Shown piece after piece: positions 62,482-64,000 of a stretch of 64,000 nucleotides of DNA (positions within the stretch are counted from its first letter, which is position 1; each line of letters starts with the position of its first letter). Source of the DNA: an uncultured Pseudomonadota bacterium (lineage in GTDB: Bacteria > Myxococcota_A > UBA796 > SXON01); contig CAIXRH010000181.1 of assembly GCA_903921785.1 (NCBI GenBank), positions 1-64,000 on the forward strand. Direction: 5' to 3'. The notes under the pieces are model-generated. The model ran no database searches. It worked only from the letters and a program-made list of their open reading frames with translations, and was not told where the DNA came from. The position numbers and the translations under genes are program-made.

Positions 62482-63413
62482 GCGCACACCAGCCGCGCGG
62501 CGAGGTTCCCCGGGTACACCACCGGCTCTTCGCGAAGCGCCAGAACCCGCCCGTCGCGGGGCGCGCGGAGCTCCTCCCGGACCTCCCCCGAGATCGGCTC
62601 GATCACCTCCCCAAGGAGGTCCCCGGCCTGCACCTCCCCCCAGCCCCCGACCGCGGGCAGGAAGAGGCCGCCGCGATCGGTTCGTACATCCTCGAACGCG
62701 TCGTCTCCGGCGACGATGGGGCGCTGGATCGCCGCCCAGTGGAACGGCAGGCGCGCTTCGGGGAGCACCCCGAGGTGCGAGAGGAGGTTCAGCAGGCCGT
62801 CGCCAAGCTCCAGCGACACCCCCTCGGTGAGGCGATTGCCCGCACCACCCTGCAAAACCACGAGATCCGGCACGCAGCTCTCCAGGCTCCCGGGCAGCAC
62901 CCCCGACTCCAGGCGTACGCAGCGGACGTTGAGCAGCTCCGCCCGTTCGCGAGCCAACGGCCGCTCGGCCCGCACCCGCGCCTGGGGAGCGAGCCGGAAC
63001 GCCGGATGGGCGCCCCGAAGCTCCACCACCTGCGCCGCGCCCTCCACCGCGGCGACGAACGCGGCGGCGACCCGATCGGGGGCATGGCTGTCCTCCCGGC
63101 CGGGGAACCGCCGAGAGAGGTCCACATCAAGGCCGGGCCACGCGCGCACGCCGAGGTGCGCGGCGAGCGGGTTGAGGCAGGGGTAGAGCTCCACGGTGCC
63201 CCGAAGCTCTTCGGCGCAGGACGCCAGAAACTTGCCGACGACGTGCAGCAGCCGCGTCCCTTCGGGCGTGTCCCCGCCCAGGCCGGCGACGAAGACGACG
63301 CGCGGCCCCTCCCCGCCCCCGAACCGCCGGCGCACCACAGGCACCGCTTCCCCGGTAGGGAGCTCGATCTCGCAGAGCGTGTCGAGGGTGACGGCCACGG
63401 ACCCCGAGATCAT
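62478..63413 (-). CDS. AstE/AspA-like paralogue lacking zinc ligands
   Basis: This is 311 aa from the ATG at 63413 (MISGSVAVTLDTLCEIELP); the track's 58 extra residues translate non-coding DNA. The fold parallels its downstream neighbour: VVFVAGLGGDTPEGTRLL, TVELYPCLNPLAAHLG, and DVDLSRRFPGRED. The HxxE zinc motif reads GLGGDT, without His or Glu, and the third His context differs (ELRGAHPAFRL). The C-terminal barrel (GEVQAGDLLGEVIEP) remains. It is likely non-catalytic and may form a heteromer with the intact partner. Confidence 0.75.
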   Translation of the reverse strand: MISGSVAVTLDTLCEIELPTGEAVPVVRRRFGGGEGPRVVFVAGLGGDTPEGTRLLHVVGKFLASCAEELRGTVELYPCLNPLAAHLGVRAWPGLDVDLSRRFPGREDSHAPDRVAAAFVAAVEGAAQVVELRGAHPAFRLAPQARVRAERPLARERAELLNVRCVRLESGVLPGSLESCVPDLVVLQGGAGNRLTEGVSLELGDGLLNLLSHLGVLPEARLPFHWAAIQRPIVAGDDAFEDVRTDRGGLFLPAVGGWGEVQAGDLLGEVIEPISGEVREELRAPRDGRVLALREEPVVYPGNLAARLVCA

Positions 63414-63468
63414 AGCAGACCGGACGTCCGGGCGGAGCGGCCGCAGCGGGAGACGCCGACGCCGGTCA

Positions 63469-63507
63469 TGGCTCGCGAGGGTGGCGGAGGGACGGGAGGG
63501 GGGACAC
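63469..63507 (+). repeat. Dispersed element C, copy 3
   Basis: This reads tggctcgcgagggtggcgga followed by gggacgggaggggggacac. It matches the reverse complement of 28179-28216 at about 35 of 38 positions. It sits in a 234-base gap upstream of the AstE-like paralogue; nothing else is recognised there. Confidence 0.75.
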
Positions 63508-63647
63508 GTGAACGCACATTGAGAGGGAGAGGGGGTCCCACCTCCCAGCCCCGCTACGCCTGGCCCACTCCGGACGTCGTGAGCCAAGACAACCGTCGGC
63601 GCGCGGCGAAGGGGCGGAGAACGTGGGAGGGGCCGCAGTTGGCCGCC

Positions 63648-64000
63648 TCAGGGCAACGGACGCACACACCGGAAGCCGATCCCGTTGCTCGTGCCCCCCT
63701 CGGGCTCAGGCACCCTCGCGAATGTACTTAGTCGATCCGCCGACTGGGCCCAGTTTCCCCCGCGAGAGATCCGCGCCACGTAGGTGCCCACGCCGTCGTC
63801 GAACGGCTCGCCGGCGGGGGGACCGGTGGGATCGGTGAGGTCCGGGTCATCGTAGGCCGTCGGGGAGAACCAGTCGCTCACCCACTCGCCCGCGTTCCCG
63901 GCCATGCCGATCGCGCCGTAGGGAGAGACGTTCTCGGGCAGGCTATAGACCGGAACAGTCAGATCGTAGCAGAGCTTGGCTTCTACGCCAGGAGAGGGCA
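63648..64000 (-). CDS. Formylglycine-generating-enzyme-like protein (C-terminal part, cut by window end)
   Basis: The track shows 85 aa from an internal Met, but the frame stays open to the window edge (NVSPYGAIGMAGNAGEWVSD), so about 117 residues of a longer gene are visible. The pattern GMAGNAGEWVSDWF, ARISRGGNWAQSADRLSTF, GIGFRCVRPL is that of the FGE/SUMF1 fold, where RGGSW and GFRCVR are hallmarks. The active-site Cys pair cannot be judged from the partial sequence. It may activate sulfatases or be one of many FGE-fold proteins with other roles. Confidence 0.85.
   Translation of the reverse strand, partial: PSPGVEAKLCYDLTVPVYSLPENVSPYGAIGMAGNAGEWVSDWFSPTAYDDPDLTDPTGPPAGEPFDDGVGTYVARISRGGNWAQSADRLSTFARVPEPEGGTSNGIGFRCVRPLP

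Overview
The window is very GC-rich, gene-dense chromosomal DNA from a Gram-negative bacterium. It carries many lipoproteins with clear lipoboxes, an OmpA-type outer-membrane protein with calcium-binding thrombospondin-3 repeats, a MopE-like metal-binding repeat protein, and Asp/Thr/Gly/Ala linkers of the DTADTADTGD kind. Together these suggest an uncultured or poorly studied member of the Myxococcota and relatives (former Deltaproteobacteria). That placement is inferred from protein style, not from a marker gene. No rRNA, tRNA, CRISPR array, transposase, integrase or phage gene was recognised.

Layout. (1) 1-463 holds four related imperfect-hairpin units and no convincing gene. (2) 464-11075 is a run of ten tightly spaced minus-strand genes: an ASH-like lipoprotein, an unknown protein, a ceramidase-like lipoprotein, a polytopic membrane protein, an SDR-DoxX fusion, a DUF2269 protein, glycogen synthase glgA, a GH43/32-like propeller lipoprotein, an IPT/TIG lipoprotein and a Cys-rich lipoprotein. 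(3) 11119-14356 is a plus-strand translationally coupled trio: a PlsC-type acyltransferase, a degenerate GpsA paralogue and glutamate racemase. It converges on era. (4) 15286-15724 is a non-coding composite repeat: a 43-bp hairpin minisatellite bracketed by inverted copies of an element that also occurs alone twice more. (5) 15757-25586 carries the 1267-aa MopE-like/FG-GAP lipoprotein, a diguanylate cyclase, a membrane protein, a GalT-like protein without its catalytic histidines, a cyclic-nucleotide-binding protein, a thioredoxin-like protein and a 5'-nucleotidase-like lipoprotein. (6) 25590-31809 is a minus-strand run with an arylsulfotransferase-like lipoprotein, an unknown lipoprotein, a zinc-ribbon protein, an SMR-like protein and a pentapeptide-repeat/channel-like protein. 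(7) 31935-40739 is mixed: SH3-like protein, metallo-beta-lactamase-fold hydrolase, orphan GspG pseudopilin, glycosyltransferase, LysM lipoprotein, and biotin carboxylase with its biotin carrier.

(8) 40978-45205 is the clearest functional module: rubrerythrin, a GlpC/HdrD-type iron-sulfur protein, DUF3501, a peroxiredoxin and a Fur/PerR-type regulator, mostly overlapping or close-set. It reads as a peroxide and iron stress operon. (9) 45511-57897 contains a lipoprotein, a MazG-like pyrophosphatase, an ABC-F ATPase, the OmpA/TSP3 protein, an LtaS-like membrane sulfatase, a lipid kinase coupled to a deacetylase-hydrolase fusion, and an M13 metallopeptidase. (10) 58058-64000 is a minus-strand run: alpha/beta hydrolase, YceI-like protein, TPR protein, two coupled AstE/AspA-like proteins (one lacking zinc ligands) and a formylglycine-generating-enzyme-like gene cut by the window end.

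Three themes recur. First, several paralogues have lost catalytic residues yet sit in overlapping operons (GpsA-like, GalT-like, AstE-like, SMR-like). Second, at least three small dispersed repeat families lie mainly between genes. Third, convergent genes end within 0-9 bases of each other, leaving no room for ordinary terminators.
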